Assembly (NCBI RefSeq): GCF_031951985.1
Contig: NZ_JAVLVU010000001.1
Span: 2,914,001 to 2,978,000, forward strand
DNA: 64,000 nt
DNA from: Mucilaginibacter terrae
GTDB lineage: Bacteria; Bacteroidota; Bacteroidia; Sphingobacteriales; Sphingobacteriaceae
Direction: 5' to 3'
Position 1 is the first letter of the stretch. Each line of letters begins with the position of its first letter. The notes under the pieces are model-generated. The model made no database searches and was not told the origin of the DNA. It saw nothing but the letters and a program-made list of their open reading frames with translations. A program made the position numbers and the translations under genes. Positions 17,541 through 25,508 of the stretch are shown here, one piece after another.

Positions 17541-18392
17541 ATGGCTAAAGATACAGTTTTTAATAAAAAGGCAACCATTAATGCACGTGGGCGACTTATT
17601 GATTTAAGCACCCCGCAGGTAATGGGCATCATTAACCTAACCCCCGATTCGTTTTTTGCCGATAGCCGTAAACCCGCGATAGACGATGCCGTACTACAAG
17701 CCGGCAAAATGCTGGCCGATGGCGCATCGATGCTTGATATGGGTGCTTATTCATCGCGGCCCGGCGCTGTGGATATTTCGGTACAGGAAGAGCTTGACCG
17801 GCTGCTACCCGCTGTTGAAGCGATTGTAAAAGCGCATCCCGAAGCTGTTTTATCCATAGATACTTTCCGCGCACAGGTTGCCGAAGAAGCGATAAAAGCC
17901 GGAGCGCACATCATTAACGATATTGGCGGTGGCGATTTGGATGCCGACATGTTTGCCACCGTTGCCCGCCTGCAGGTGCCTTACATTTTAATGCACATGA
18001 AAGGTACGCCGCAAAATATGGTTCAGCAGGCACAGTATCAGGATGTATTCAGCGAGGTGTTTGATCATTTGGTGGAACGTTACGAGCAATTAAGAGCTTT
18101 GGGCGTACACGATGTTATTCTCGACCCCGGCTTTGGCTTTGCTAAAACTGCTGAGCAAAGCTATGCGCTGATGAACCGTTTGCAAAATTTTGATATGCTT
18201 GAGCTACCCGTGCTGGTTGGTATATCGCGCAAGCGCATGATCTACGGGTTATTGGGTGTTACTGCTGCTGACGCATTGAATGGCACTACGGTTTTAAATA
18301 CGATTGCTTTAACTAAAGGGGCAGATATTTTGCGAGTGCATGATGTGAAGGAAGCGGTTGAGGCGGTGAAGATTTGGGGAATGGTGAGGTGA
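17541..18392 (+). CDS. folP: Dihydropteroate synthase
   Basis: This 283-residue TIM-barrel enzyme joins p-aminobenzoate to dihydropterin pyrophosphate in folate synthesis and is the sulfonamide target. The signatures are 'MGIINLTPDSFFADSRK' (residues 28-44), 'MLDMGAYSSRPGA', 'SIDTFRAQVAEEAIKAGAHIINDIGGGDLD', 'YILMHMKGTPQNM', 'ILDPGFGFAKT' and 'VGISRKRMI'. The length is typical. The 60-base intergenic region with the divergent DUF1599 gene should contain both promoters. Confidence 0.97.
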   Translation: MAKDTVFNKKATINARGRLIDLSTPQVMGIINLTPDSFFADSRKPAIDDAVLQAGKMLADGASMLDMGAYSSRPGAVDISVQEELDRLLPAVEAIVKAHPEAVLSIDTFRAQVAEEAIKAGAHIINDIGGGDLDADMFATVARLQVPYILMHMKGTPQNMVQQAQYQDVFSEVFDHLVERYEQLRALGVHDVILDPGFGFAKTAEQSYALMNRLQNFDMLELPVLVGISRKRMIYGLLGVTAADALNGTTVLNTIALTKGADILRVHDVKEAVEAVKIWGMVR

Positions 18393-18417
18393 ACCCCATC
18401 CAAACCCTTATGTTTTA

Positions 18418-18501
18418 GCAGGGTCTCTCGGAGAGGACCCTGCGCCGCGTTATTAGCATTTATTTAAACAGCATTGCAGGGTCCTCTCCGAGAGACCGTG
18501 C
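18418..18501. repeat. REPIN-like pair of inverted REP palindromes
   Basis: The palindrome GCAGGGTCTCTCGGAG...CCCTGC (18418-18443) occurs again inverted at 18476-18501, 32 bases later. Each is a 7-bp stem plus a 4-bp stem with one bulged G that fixes its orientation. Both belong to the family clustered around the transposase remnant at 32.2 kb. Confidence 0.85.
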
Positions 18502-18550
18502 ATGGACATAAATGACAACCTGGGCGTGGTGAGGTTTCTTTAAGGGTTAC

Positions 18551-19513
18551 CTACATCAAATCCGTATTCAGCATAGCTTTCAAAATATTGGCTTGCGCAT
18601 CAAAATTGCTCATGTTTTGCAGGAAGTTGATGTCGGATATCTTTTTGTAATGATCGCCCAGCAGGCGGCGAACTTCGTCGGGTAGATAGGTTTTGGTAAC
18701 GGCCACGGAGCTTTGCAGCTGGTCGTTGCGGTTTTTGAGTTCCTGTACCATGGTGTCGGGCTTATCAAGGGCTATGGTATTGTTAATGGCCTCTATTTCG
18801 GCGGAATCGCATAGCAGAAACAAGTTGCGCGATGGGTAAAAGATATAGTAAATGTCAGGCTCCACTATACGAAAAACCTCAATAATTAAACTGCCGCTTT
18901 TCAGTCCGCTGTAAAACTCACTCTTAAAATCGTACTTGCACAACAAGCCCATGAGCTTGCGCTGAATAATGGCGTGGGCATTGGTGTAAACCTCGTTCGG
19001 TTCGTATTCGGTAAGTTTGGCCAGCACATCGGCCTCAACCGTTGGGTAAAAGCCCGAGGCAAACTTTGCGCTGAATGAGTTGATGTTTCTGGCAAAGGGG
19101 TACTCGGTGCTATCATTACTTAGTACTTCGTACAGCTTGCGCAGCGAGTTATTGACCCTGAGGGATTGCCGCTGCTTTTCCAACCGGTAGTCGTTTTCCG
19201 AATAGCTCGAAGCCTCCAGCCGGGTAATCATATCAGTGTTTACCTGTATCTCATCAAAAAGCAAGATCACGTTGCGCTCGTTGCTCTTTTTTATTTTGCG
19301 GAGCAGCTCCACAACCGTATCGGTAAATTGTAAATGAAAAAGCTCGAGTTTGTTAACATCGAGCTCTGTATTGTTTTCAAAAAGCTGATGGATAACCTGG
19401 CTACGAACGTATACCTTCATCACGATCTCGTCGGCAAAAAACGCGGCAAGCAGGTGCAGCTTGCTCAGTGCCCGGGTCGATTCGTTTAGTATCTGTCGTC
19501 TGTTCTCATCCAT
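18551..19513 (-). CDS. Protein of unknown function linked to TelA
   Basis: The protein has 320 residues, no signal peptide and no membrane segment. It is mostly helical, with charged stretches such as 'LEKQRQSLRVNNSLRKLYEVL'. A central part reads 'SLIIEVFRIVEPDIYYIFYPSRNLFLLCDSAEIEAI', and the C-terminus is 'YLPDEVRRLLGDHYKKISDINFL'. I do not recognise the family. It starts 9 bases after the TelA stop and is the last gene of the Ter-type operon, which suggests that it works with TelA in the same response. Confidence 0.75.
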   Translation of the reverse strand: MDENRRQILNESTRALSKLHLLAAFFADEIVMKVYVRSQVIHQLFENNTELDVNKLELFHLQFTDTVVELLRKIKKSNERNVILLFDEIQVNTDMITRLEASSYSENDYRLEKQRQSLRVNNSLRKLYEVLSNDSTEYPFARNINSFSAKFASGFYPTVEADVLAKLTEYEPNEVYTNAHAIIQRKLMGLLCKYDFKSEFYSGLKSGSLIIEVFRIVEPDIYYIFYPSRNLFLLCDSAEIEAINNTIALDKPDTMVQELKNRNDQLQSSVAVTKTYLPDEVRRLLGDHYKKISDINFLQNMSNFDAQANILKAMLNTDLM

Positions 19514-19522
19514 CAGCGCTTA

Positions 19523-20632
19523 TTAGCCTGCGTTGGTAACGCCTTTTTTCAGTTCAGTTTCGAGAGTGGCCAATTCCGTGTTCAAAAGTTTACGGTTTTG
19601 AGTCCCCTGGTCGTGTATTTGTTTAACCTCGTTCAGCGTTTCAATTAACGATTGCGTGGTACGTTTCAGCGTGTCTAAAGATACTACGGTCTTTTCATTC
19701 TCGCGGGCCACATCGATACTGTTTTGCTTCAACAACTCGGCATTCTTTTGCAAAATGGTATTGGTTGTGTCCGATATCTTTTTCTGCATCTCCACGTTTT
19801 CCTTCTGGCGATTCAGGGCTACCGCTATGGTAAGCTGGTTTTTCCAAACCGGGATGGTAGTTGATACGATCGACTGTGCCTTTTCGGCAATGGACGTGTT
19901 GTTGCTTTGCACCACGCGTATTTGCGCCAATGATTGCAGCATGATAAAGCGCACCACTTTCATATCGGCCAAGCGTTTATCCAAACGGTTAACGTAATCG
20001 CGAAGGTCGGCAATTTCGTAATCCTGGTAGGCAGATGGGTTACCATCCATTACGGCAAGCTTTTCGGTTAGTTCCTGGTGCTTAATTTGTCCGGCAATAA
20101 TGAGTTCCTCCATTTGCTTAATGTAGGTAACATTGCTGTCAAACATGGTTTGCAGCGAGGCATTGTCCTTAATGGAGTTTACCCTGCCGGCTTTGATCTT
20201 GTTGGTAATTTTATCGATGTTATTAACAACCGTATCATACTTCTGGAAAAGTTTTTTGGCATCGAACACCATTTTTTTCAAGAACGGTATGCCCGATATG
20301 AAGCGGGTAAGTGCGCTTTGATTCAGCTCGTCAACATCAATATAGTTCAGCTCGGTTAACAGATCATTGATGAGCAAACCTACCTCGCCCGAGTTGTAAG
20401 TACGCACCGAGGTTAAGAACTGGTTACTGTACTTTTCCATCGAGTTTTGTACCTCAACCCCATAATTGAGGATGGAGTTAACATCGGCCGGGTTAAGGTC
20501 CTTGTTCACGCTCTCGTATTTCTTAACATCGTCGGGCGTAACCTGGGTAAGGTTTACGTTGCCTTCTTTGTCTATTTTATTGCTAACCAAGCCCGTTTCA
20601 GGAACGGGTGGCAGGTTGTTTTCCATTTCCAT
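19523..20632 (-). CDS. telA: TelA-type toxic anion resistance protein
   Basis: This 369-residue cytoplasmic, largely helical protein matches the TelA/KlaA family: 'YGVEVQNSMEKYSNQFLTSVRTYNSGEVGLLINDLLTELN', then 'FLKKMVFDAKKLFQKYDTVVNNIDKITNKIKAGR' and 'YIKQMEELIIAGQIKHQELTEKLAVMDG'. The C-terminal part, 'IVSTTIPVWKNQLTIAVALNRQKENVEMQKKISDTTNTILQKNAELLKQN', is the family's most conserved segment. TelA proteins accompany TerD in tellurite and general stress response clusters; the molecular activity is unsettled. It lies in the operon with two TerD genes and the unknown 320-residue protein. Confidence 0.92.
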   Translation of the reverse strand: MEMENNLPPVPETGLVSNKIDKEGNVNLTQVTPDDVKKYESVNKDLNPADVNSILNYGVEVQNSMEKYSNQFLTSVRTYNSGEVGLLINDLLTELNYIDVDELNQSALTRFISGIPFLKKMVFDAKKLFQKYDTVVNNIDKITNKIKAGRVNSIKDNASLQTMFDSNVTYIKQMEELIIAGQIKHQELTEKLAVMDGNPSAYQDYEIADLRDYVNRLDKRLADMKVVRFIMLQSLAQIRVVQSNNTSIAEKAQSIVSTTIPVWKNQLTIAVALNRQKENVEMQKKISDTTNTILQKNAELLKQNSIDVARENEKTVVSLDTLKRTTQSLIETLNEVKQIHDQGTQNRKLLNTELATLETELKKGVTNAG

Positions 20633-20680
20633 CTTGTTTATTTATTGGATGAAGTTTAGAATAGGTTGTTACAAAAAATG

Positions 20681-20704
20681 GTTGTCTGTGAGGACACAGA
20701 CAAC
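20681..20704. repeat. Hairpin with AGGA loop, relative of the 13.5-kb element
   Basis: GTTGTCTGTG (20681-20690), loop AGGA, CACAGACAAC (20695-20704). It has the same loop and inner stem as the hairpin at 13557-13580, and the outer stem differs by a compensated pair (GTGG/CCAC there, GTTG/CAAC here). Confidence 0.75.
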
Positions 20705-20722
20705 GGCTAAATTATCCCAACC

Positions 20723-20902
20723 TGTCATTTCGAATGATAACGAGAAATCTTATACGCCTGACTAATCGCGCGTATAGTATTCTTCACTAAGGTTCAGAAT
20801 GACAAGCTATATTTAATTTGTCATTTCGAACGATAGTGAGAGATTTTGATAATTATGCAAAGCCGCACGGAACAGTATTTCTCGTTATCATTCGAAATGA
20901 CA
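20723..20902. repeat. TGTCATTTCGAA inverted-repeat element inside the ter operon
   Basis: A perfect 26-bp inverted repeat (20723-20748 with 20877-20902; it begins TGTCATTTCGAATGATAACG) encloses two diverged copies of the same unit at about 20779-20804 (inverted) and 20819-20844. No ORF is present. It separates the second terD gene from telA by 288 bases, where the rest of the operon has gaps under 10 bases or overlaps. It is probably a dispersed Bacteroidetes intergenic repeat. Confidence 0.8.
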
Positions 20903-20920
20903 ATACGGGTTATTTAATTC

Positions 20921-21535
20921 CTACAAATACTGCTGCATCACCGTATTCACGGTTTCCTGCAATTTTTTGTCTTTGGTTGGCTCGCCAATGGCGTTAAATT
21001 TCCACTCGCCGTTGCGTTTATAAAATACGCCCATTACCATGCTTACGTGGCCAGCAAAACCCGGACCGTTGGCAATATCATATTTGGCAAACACCTCGTT
21101 TACACGCTTTGGCGTCCCCTCATAAATGCGGATAGATGCAAACGGGATCTTTCCAAAATCATGTCCGCGGAAGCTGTTCAGTACAAAAGCTACGTAAGTG
21201 GTGCTTTCGTTTAGTAATGATAAGTCCAAAGTAATTACTTCGTTGTCAATACCGTCATCCCCACCCATATCGCCGGTTAAGTCGTCGCCGCTGTGTTTTA
21301 CCGAACCATTTTTTGATTTCAGATTGCCAAAATATACTACTTCTTCCAGTTGCTTGTTTGCATTGAACAGGGCACAGCTACCGTCTAAGTCAACGGCTTC
21401 TTTGCTGCCGCCAATGCCAAACAGGCCTTTCTTTTCAATAGCGCCCCAGTTAATGCCTACACATATATTTTGCAGCTTGCTGCCATTGCTTTTTTCGAGA
21501 CTAATGCGCTGCCCTTTTTCGAGATTAATTGCCAT
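20921..21535 (-). CDS. TerD family stress protein
   Basis: The protein has 204 residues and one TerD domain. Calcium-binding acidic motifs are visible: 'DLDGSCALFNANKQ' (about residues 48-61) and 'SGDDLTGDMGGDDGIDNEVITLDLSLL' (about residues 80-107). The conserved end is 'SMVMGVFYKRNGEWKFNAIGEPT'. TerD proteins bind Ca2+ and belong to tellurite, phage and chemical stress responses. It lies 7 bases downstream of the other TerD gene; the two are paralogues. Confidence 0.95.
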   Translation of the reverse strand: MAINLEKGQRISLEKSNGSKLQNICVGINWGAIEKKGLFGIGGSKEAVDLDGSCALFNANKQLEEVVYFGNLKSKNGSVKHSGDDLTGDMGGDDGIDNEVITLDLSLLNESTTYVAFVLNSFRGHDFGKIPFASIRIYEGTPKRVNEVFAKYDIANGPGFAGHVSMVMGVFYKRNGEWKFNAIGEPTKDKKLQETVNTVMQQYL

Positions 21536-21542
21536 AATAGGT

Positions 21543-22097
21543 TTAGTTGTATTTGTTTAAGTAATCTTGTAAACCACCTTTCATGCCTGCGCCAACGGCT
21601 TCAAATTTCCACTCGTTATTGCGTTTGTAAATGCGGCCAAATTCAACAGCTGTTTCTATCGAAAAATCTTCTTCCAGTTCGTATTTTAACAAATCGGTAT
21701 TGGTGGCGGCATCAAATATGCGGATAAACGAGTTGCGCACCTGGCCAAAATTCTGGCGGCGGGCTTCGGCCTCGTGTATGGTTATTACCACGCAAATTTC
21801 GGTAGCGCGCGGGTCAATTTTCGACAGGTCAATTTTGATCTGCTCATCATCGCCATCGCCGGCACCGGTTAGGTTATCACCAGTATGCTCAACGGCACCA
21901 TCGGGCGAAACCGCATTGTTATAAAAAACAAAAAAATCATCGGCTAAAATCTTTTTATTATCGCCCATGATAAACACCGAGGCATCCAAATCAAATGCCG
22001 AACCGGTTGATGAACTGTTGGTATCCCAGCCTAAGCCAACAACAAATTTGGGTGCGTTTATGGTTTCGCGCTGGCCTTTTTGCAAGTTAATTGCCAT
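21543..22097 (-). CDS. TerD family stress protein
   Basis: The protein has 184 residues and is a canonical TerD: 'INAPKFVVGLGWDTNSSSTGSAFDLDASVFIMGDNKKI', then 'EHTGDNLTGAGDGDDEQIKIDLSKIDPRATEICVVITIHEAEARRQNFGQVRNSFIRIFD', and the end 'GRIYKRNNEWKFEAVGAGM'. The Asp-rich 'GDNLTGAGDGDDE' loop is the known Ca2+ site. The start overlaps the end of the phosphoribosyltransferase gene by 11 bases, which indicates translational coupling. Confidence 0.96.
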   Translation of the reverse strand: MAINLQKGQRETINAPKFVVGLGWDTNSSSTGSAFDLDASVFIMGDNKKILADDFFVFYNNAVSPDGAVEHTGDNLTGAGDGDDEQIKIDLSKIDPRATEICVVITIHEAEARRQNFGQVRNSFIRIFDAATNTDLLKYELEEDFSIETAVEFGRIYKRNNEWKFEAVGAGMKGGLQDYLNKYN

Positions 22098-22935
22098 GTT
22101 GTACTAATTTATTTTCGTTTGTGAATAAAAGGTGCTTTAAGTAATTCAAATTTATAGAATAATTATCCATTGTATGGTAACCATTTCCTAAAGCCATATC
22201 ATATAACTGATTTATAAAGCTTTTGCTTTGATAGCCTATAAAAATGCAAAAATCTTTATGCTCGTAATTTAAAATATACTTTACAATGCGGGTGTTTACA
22301 CAAAAATGCCCACCGTTTATAATGCGGTCTAAATCAAAAATGGTTTTCACCTCATGGTAGTTCAGGTAATTCTCAATATTAGGCGGAATATCCATGTTAG
22401 CCAGCTCGGCAAAATACAGCATATGTGTTTCGTTATGCAGATCGTATTCTTTCAACATTTTCGAGATCATGCGCTCATGACTGCCGGTAATTTTTATATC
22501 ATCTAAAAACACCAGCACTTTATCGGTCAAAAAACCGGCATCAATATGAAACGAATCATTGCTGATGAGGCTCATGCGCTGCTCGGCATCCAGTGCACCG
22601 TAATCTTCTTTGTAGGTTATGGTACGATGAACTTTGGCTTCCTGCACTACCGGGATATTATTATCGGCCAGCCAGCGGTTAAGCCTGAAAACAAAGTAGT
22701 TTTTCATGGCATACGTGGCCGTTGGGATGAACGAGTACGGGCTGGAAATAACTACCAGTTGCTTGTTCAATCCGCTTTTTTCGAGCACATCTTTGATAAA
22801 GCCCTCGGCTAATGCTGTACCAAAATTAGCAGCTACGGCATCGTCGCCATATTTAAAGCGGCTGTAATCAACCGCACTAAAGCCAAAGCTGGTACTGCTA
22901 TATATTTTATGAAGGGAATATATGTGATGTTGCAT
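22087..22935 (-). CDS. Ter-cluster phosphoribosyltransferase-like protein
   Basis: The protein has 282 residues and no signal peptide. The segment 'LTDKVLVFLDDIKITGSHERMISKMLKEYDL' (about residues 134-165) is a PRPP-binding motif: hydrophobic strand, two acidic residues, then a small-residue loop, as in type I phosphoribosyltransferases. 'QLVVISSPYSFIPTATYAMKNYFVFRLNRWL' fits the upstream PPi-loop strand. It matches the PRTases described in Ter-linked clusters with HAD hydrolases, proposed to make a nucleoside-like metabolite. It overlaps the HAD gene by 29 bases and terD by 11. Confidence 0.8.
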   Translation of the reverse strand: MQHHIYSLHKIYSSTSFGFSAVDYSRFKYGDDAVAANFGTALAEGFIKDVLEKSGLNKQLVVISSPYSFIPTATYAMKNYFVFRLNRWLADNNIPVVQEAKVHRTITYKEDYGALDAEQRMSLISNDSFHIDAGFLTDKVLVFLDDIKITGSHERMISKMLKEYDLHNETHMLYFAELANMDIPPNIENYLNYHEVKTIFDLDRIINGGHFCVNTRIVKYILNYEHKDFCIFIGYQSKSFINQLYDMALGNGYHTMDNYSINLNYLKHLLFTNENKLVQHGN

Positions 22936-23623
22936 AACTGGTTAAATTGGTGATAGATGTTTGGTTAGAGTTAATGAGTACCGCGCTGAGGCCCATCGCT
23001 TCAGCACCGGCAATATCGGCCACGGGGTTATCGCCCGTGTGCACTATATCTGCTAATTGTATGGTTGGATTTAAGACCATAGCCTGGTCAATCATTAGCT
23101 GAAAAAACGCAGGGTTGGGTTTTGAAAAGCCCAACTCGTCAGAATACAGCTGAAAATCGAGATACTGGCCAATGCCTAATGAGTTGAGTACCTGGCGCAA
23201 GGTTGAACCTTTAATAAACCCGGTATTGCTTAAAATGTTGGTAGTGGCGCCCAGCTCTTTAAGGCTGCTTAGTACCCCCGCGGTGTTGTCGCAATATAGT
23301 TGAGGCAAATGGTCAAACAGCAAATCTTCCATTTTACGGTAGAGGTCATCAACATCAATATCGTGCAGGTTTACCAGGTTATCATTTACCTGGCTTATAA
23401 TCATGAGGTACATTTCATCGGCATCGATATTTTTGCCGGTGCGCTCATTAATAGTGTTGCACATTACATCAACCTGCCTGAAAACGGCCTCCACCTCGGG
23501 CAGCGACTTTTTCTGATAATTTAAATTCTCGAAAAAATACTGGCTCCGGCGTTTTTTAAACAACGGGTTCGATTTAATAAGCGTTAACCAAAGGTCGAAC
23601 GAGTAATGTTTATACTGAGGCAT
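22907..23623 (-). CDS. HAD family hydrolase of the Ter cluster
   Basis: The protein has 238 residues. Motif I is 'YSFDLWLTLIKSN', with the nucleophile Asp but Trp in place of the second Asp. Motif II is the Ser/Thr in 'TNILSNTGF', motif III the Lys in 'LGFSKPNPAFFQLM', and motif IV 'IVHTGDNPVADIAGAEAMGLSAV'. A helical cap sits between I and II. 'FDxWxT' motif I is seen in HAD members that are not simple phosphatases. It is first in the operon HAD-PRTase-TerD-TerD-TelA-unknown and overlaps the PRTase gene. Confidence 0.88.
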   Translation of the reverse strand: MPQYKHYSFDLWLTLIKSNPLFKKRRSQYFFENLNYQKKSLPEVEAVFRQVDVMCNTINERTGKNIDADEMYLMIISQVNDNLVNLHDIDVDDLYRKMEDLLFDHLPQLYCDNTAGVLSSLKELGATTNILSNTGFIKGSTLRQVLNSLGIGQYLDFQLYSDELGFSKPNPAFFQLMIDQAMVLNPTIQLADIVHTGDNPVADIAGAEAMGLSAVLINSNQTSITNLTSYATSHIFPS

Positions 23624-23754
23624 AAGCCTTATGCGGTTTAGTTTTCGTAGTAGATAAATTATCGTAAGGTAAATATAAAATCGTAATGGGCAATAGTTAA
23701 AAGGGGAGATTTGTTTTACTGTTTTTATAATTGCAGGCGCAAGCTATTGATTAA

Positions 23755-23821
23755 TTGCTTTGATTCCGCCTATTGCCGTGGATAACTATATCCTCGGTGG
23801 TAATGAGCGGAACCAAAGCAA
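23755..23821. repeat. Large stem-loop upstream of the ter operon
   Basis: TTGCTTTGATTCCGC (23755-23769) pairs with GCGGAACCAAAGCAA (23807-23821), 14 of 15 bp, around a 37-base apical region with its own dyad. It lies between the SRPBCC gene and the ter operon. There is no T tract, so its role is unclear. Confidence 0.6.
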
Positions 23822-23866
23822 CAGTTGTAGCATTCAATATAAACTTAAGAGCTTGCCGTATGGGCC

Positions 23867-24316
23867 TTATTGCCGCTCGGTTATTTCTTTCAGTTTATCT
23901 AAAGCAATGGGCCAGGTTATTACAAAATAGTCTTTAAACTCATCGGGGATGCCGCCGCTTTCGAGGTCGACAACCAATTTGGTTTGGCCGTTTACATTGG
24001 TGAGGGTATAGTTTTCGTGAGCGCCTGCCCATATTTTTACGGCGTCGCTTTCGGTATCTTCCACACCATTTTTTACCTCGCCCAGGTGCTCAAACGACAT
24101 GTATTCCGGCTCAATACGTTCGGCTACTGTTGATACCATGCCATTCTTTTTAGGGTCGAGAAAGAGCACTTTGCTGCCTTTTTGCCAATCGGTTATGGCA
24201 TGTGAGCCTTCGCAAAAGGCGGCTGTCCATTCGGAGTAGGTTACATCGCCCCAAAGTACATCCCATACTTGCTGGCGCGAGGCATTGATGGTGGTACTGA
24301 AAGTTAACTTTTCCAT
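23867..24316 (-). CDS. SRPBCC (AHSA1-like) ligand-binding domain protein
   Basis: The ATG at 24316 gives 149 residues ('MEKLTFSTTINASRQQVWDVLWGDVTYSEWTAAF'); the longer frame to 24421 adds a Cys/His-rich stretch with no family support. The START/Bet v1-like signature is the opening strand, 'ASRQQVWDVLWG...YSEWTAAF', the middle 'WQKGSKVLFLDPKKNGM', and the final helix 'WPIALDKLKEITE'. Such proteins bind hydrophobic ligands or act as co-chaperone-like modules. It is monocistronic. Confidence 0.88.
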   Translation of the reverse strand: MEKLTFSTTINASRQQVWDVLWGDVTYSEWTAAFCEGSHAITDWQKGSKVLFLDPKKNGMVSTVAERIEPEYMSFEHLGEVKNGVEDTESDAVKIWAGAHENYTLTNVNGQTKLVVDLESGGIPDEFKDYFVITWPIALDKLKEITERQ

Positions 24317-24433
24317 AATAATGAAGGTTAATTTGCTGATTGTTTCGTTATCACAAAGATGGCAGCTTTGGCATTTTACGGTGTGGTGTAAATGCGACAT
24401 TTTGCAAGGCCAATTGTGCAATTACAAAAAGGC

Positions 24434-24465
24434 TTTGCACTTATCATAAATACCTGTTATATTTA
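24434..24465 (+). promoter_or_regulatory. Promoter of the 73-residue membrane protein
   Basis: TTTG (24434-24437), 20 bases, then TATATTTA (24458-24465). The -7 box ends 5 bases before the ATG at 24471, so the transcript would be nearly leaderless. Confidence 0.6.
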
Positions 24466-24470
24466 AAATT

Positions 24471-24692
24471 ATGAAAAGTAATTTAACGCAACGCCAAAAG
24501 CTCATCGTGCCGTTCCTGATATTTAGCGGAATGATCGCAGTGGGTGTGCGCAGTATGTATAAAGGTATGCTGATGCACCAAGATTGGCGTGTTGCGCTTG
24601 CCATTGTTGGCATAGTGTGTTGTACCACCATGTTAGGTATGATGATCATCACACTTACCAAGCAAGAAAAAGCACAAAAGAAATCTAACTAA
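24471..24692 (+). CDS. Small two-TM membrane protein, unknown
   Basis: The protein has 73 residues and two hydrophobic helices (about 12-30 and 41-62), with a basic C-terminus ending 'KQEKAQKKSN'. No family is recognised. A good promoter immediately upstream supports expression. Its 3' end overlaps the convergent gene by 8 bases. Confidence 0.6.
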   Translation: MKSNLTQRQKLIVPFLIFSGMIAVGVRSMYKGMLMHQDWRVALAIVGIVCCTTMLGMMIITLTKQEKAQKKSN

Positions 24693-24906
24693 ACGCTTCG
24701 CGGAAAGCCACCAGTACGGCCAGCTTGGTATCACGATCCAGATCAGGATCTTCGGGCATTTCGGGGCGCTGGGGTATGTCGTCTTTGTATTCAATTACAA
24801 AGCGGGAAATAAAATCCTGCAGAGGCAATTCGTACTGCAACCATTCGGTACGGTTATAAATCTCCTCCAGTTTAAACTCAAACAACCGCATTTGGTGTGC
24901 ATCCAT
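24685..24906 (-). CDS. Small acidic protein of unknown function
   Basis: The protein has 73 residues, is strongly acidic, and has no signal or membrane segment. The core reads 'LQYELPLQDFISRFVIEYKDDIPQRPEMPEDPDLDRDTK'. No family is recognised. Its ATG overlaps the stop codon of the upstream exported protein by 1 base, so the two are probably translated from one message. Nothing in the context suggests a function. Confidence 0.55.
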   Translation of the reverse strand: MDAHQMRLFEFKLEEIYNRTEWLQYELPLQDFISRFVIEYKDDIPQRPEMPEDPDLDRDTKLAVLVAFREAFS

Positions 24907-25358
24907 TATTCTATTGTTGAGCCGGTGTATTTGTATTGGTAATTCTCAAAATCTTTAAGTGCGTTTTTAACTCCGCTTTTGTAACCCGATTTTATAGTTA
25001 AAGCCATTGCACCCGTTTGACCATGTGCAGCATAAACAATATGATTATCAAAATCTAAAAACTTCACATCAATATACTCCCTTTTAAATTGATACAAATT
25101 GTTAGAATGCTCAATAACGCAGGTTAGCGTTAGACTTGGCATTTGCCCGGTATTTAAACTATCAAGCACTGCCACGCCCGATTCCCGTAATATTTTTTTC
25201 ACTTGCTCACGTATTCCCCAGTGGTCGGCCCGGCCGTTATTATAGGTCAAAGGTGCTAAATAAATGTACTTGTAGTTGTTTAATTTAGTTACCTGTGCTT
25301 TGCTTTTAATTGATATACCCATTAGTATAACAATATATATAAGCAGTAATTTCTTCAT
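24906..25358 (-). CDS. Exported protein of unknown function
   Basis: The protein has 150 residues with a signal peptide ('MKKLLLIYIVILMGISIKSKAQ', cleavage after AQ likely). The mature part looks like a small alpha/beta domain: 'YKYIYLAPLTYNNGRADHWGIREQVKKILRESGVAVLDSLN', then 'SLTLTCVIEHSN' and 'VKFLDFDNHIVYAAHG'. This pattern of a helix followed by 'GVxVLD' recalls small envelope domains of the DUF4136 or CsgG kind, but I would not assign one. It is coupled to the acidic 73-residue protein. Confidence 0.6.
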   Translation of the reverse strand: MKKLLLIYIVILMGISIKSKAQVTKLNNYKYIYLAPLTYNNGRADHWGIREQVKKILRESGVAVLDSLNTGQMPSLTLTCVIEHSNNLYQFKREYIDVKFLDFDNHIVYAAHGQTGAMALTIKSGYKSGVKNALKDFENYQYKYTGSTIE

Positions 25359-25508
25359 TTAATGTATAGGTGATAATATTACAAATATAACCTTTTAACA
25401 AAGGTATTGATAACCTGCATGTACAGCAAAAGGCTGTCAATTTGTAATTTTCTTCTTTTTACTCTCGTTAACAAATCCCAACTTCGCGGCTGTAAAAGCA
25501 ATGCGTTC

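Noticed and set aside
20447..20765. Plus-strand ORFs opposite telA
   Set aside because: They are shadows of telA and the adjacent repeat, without domain support.
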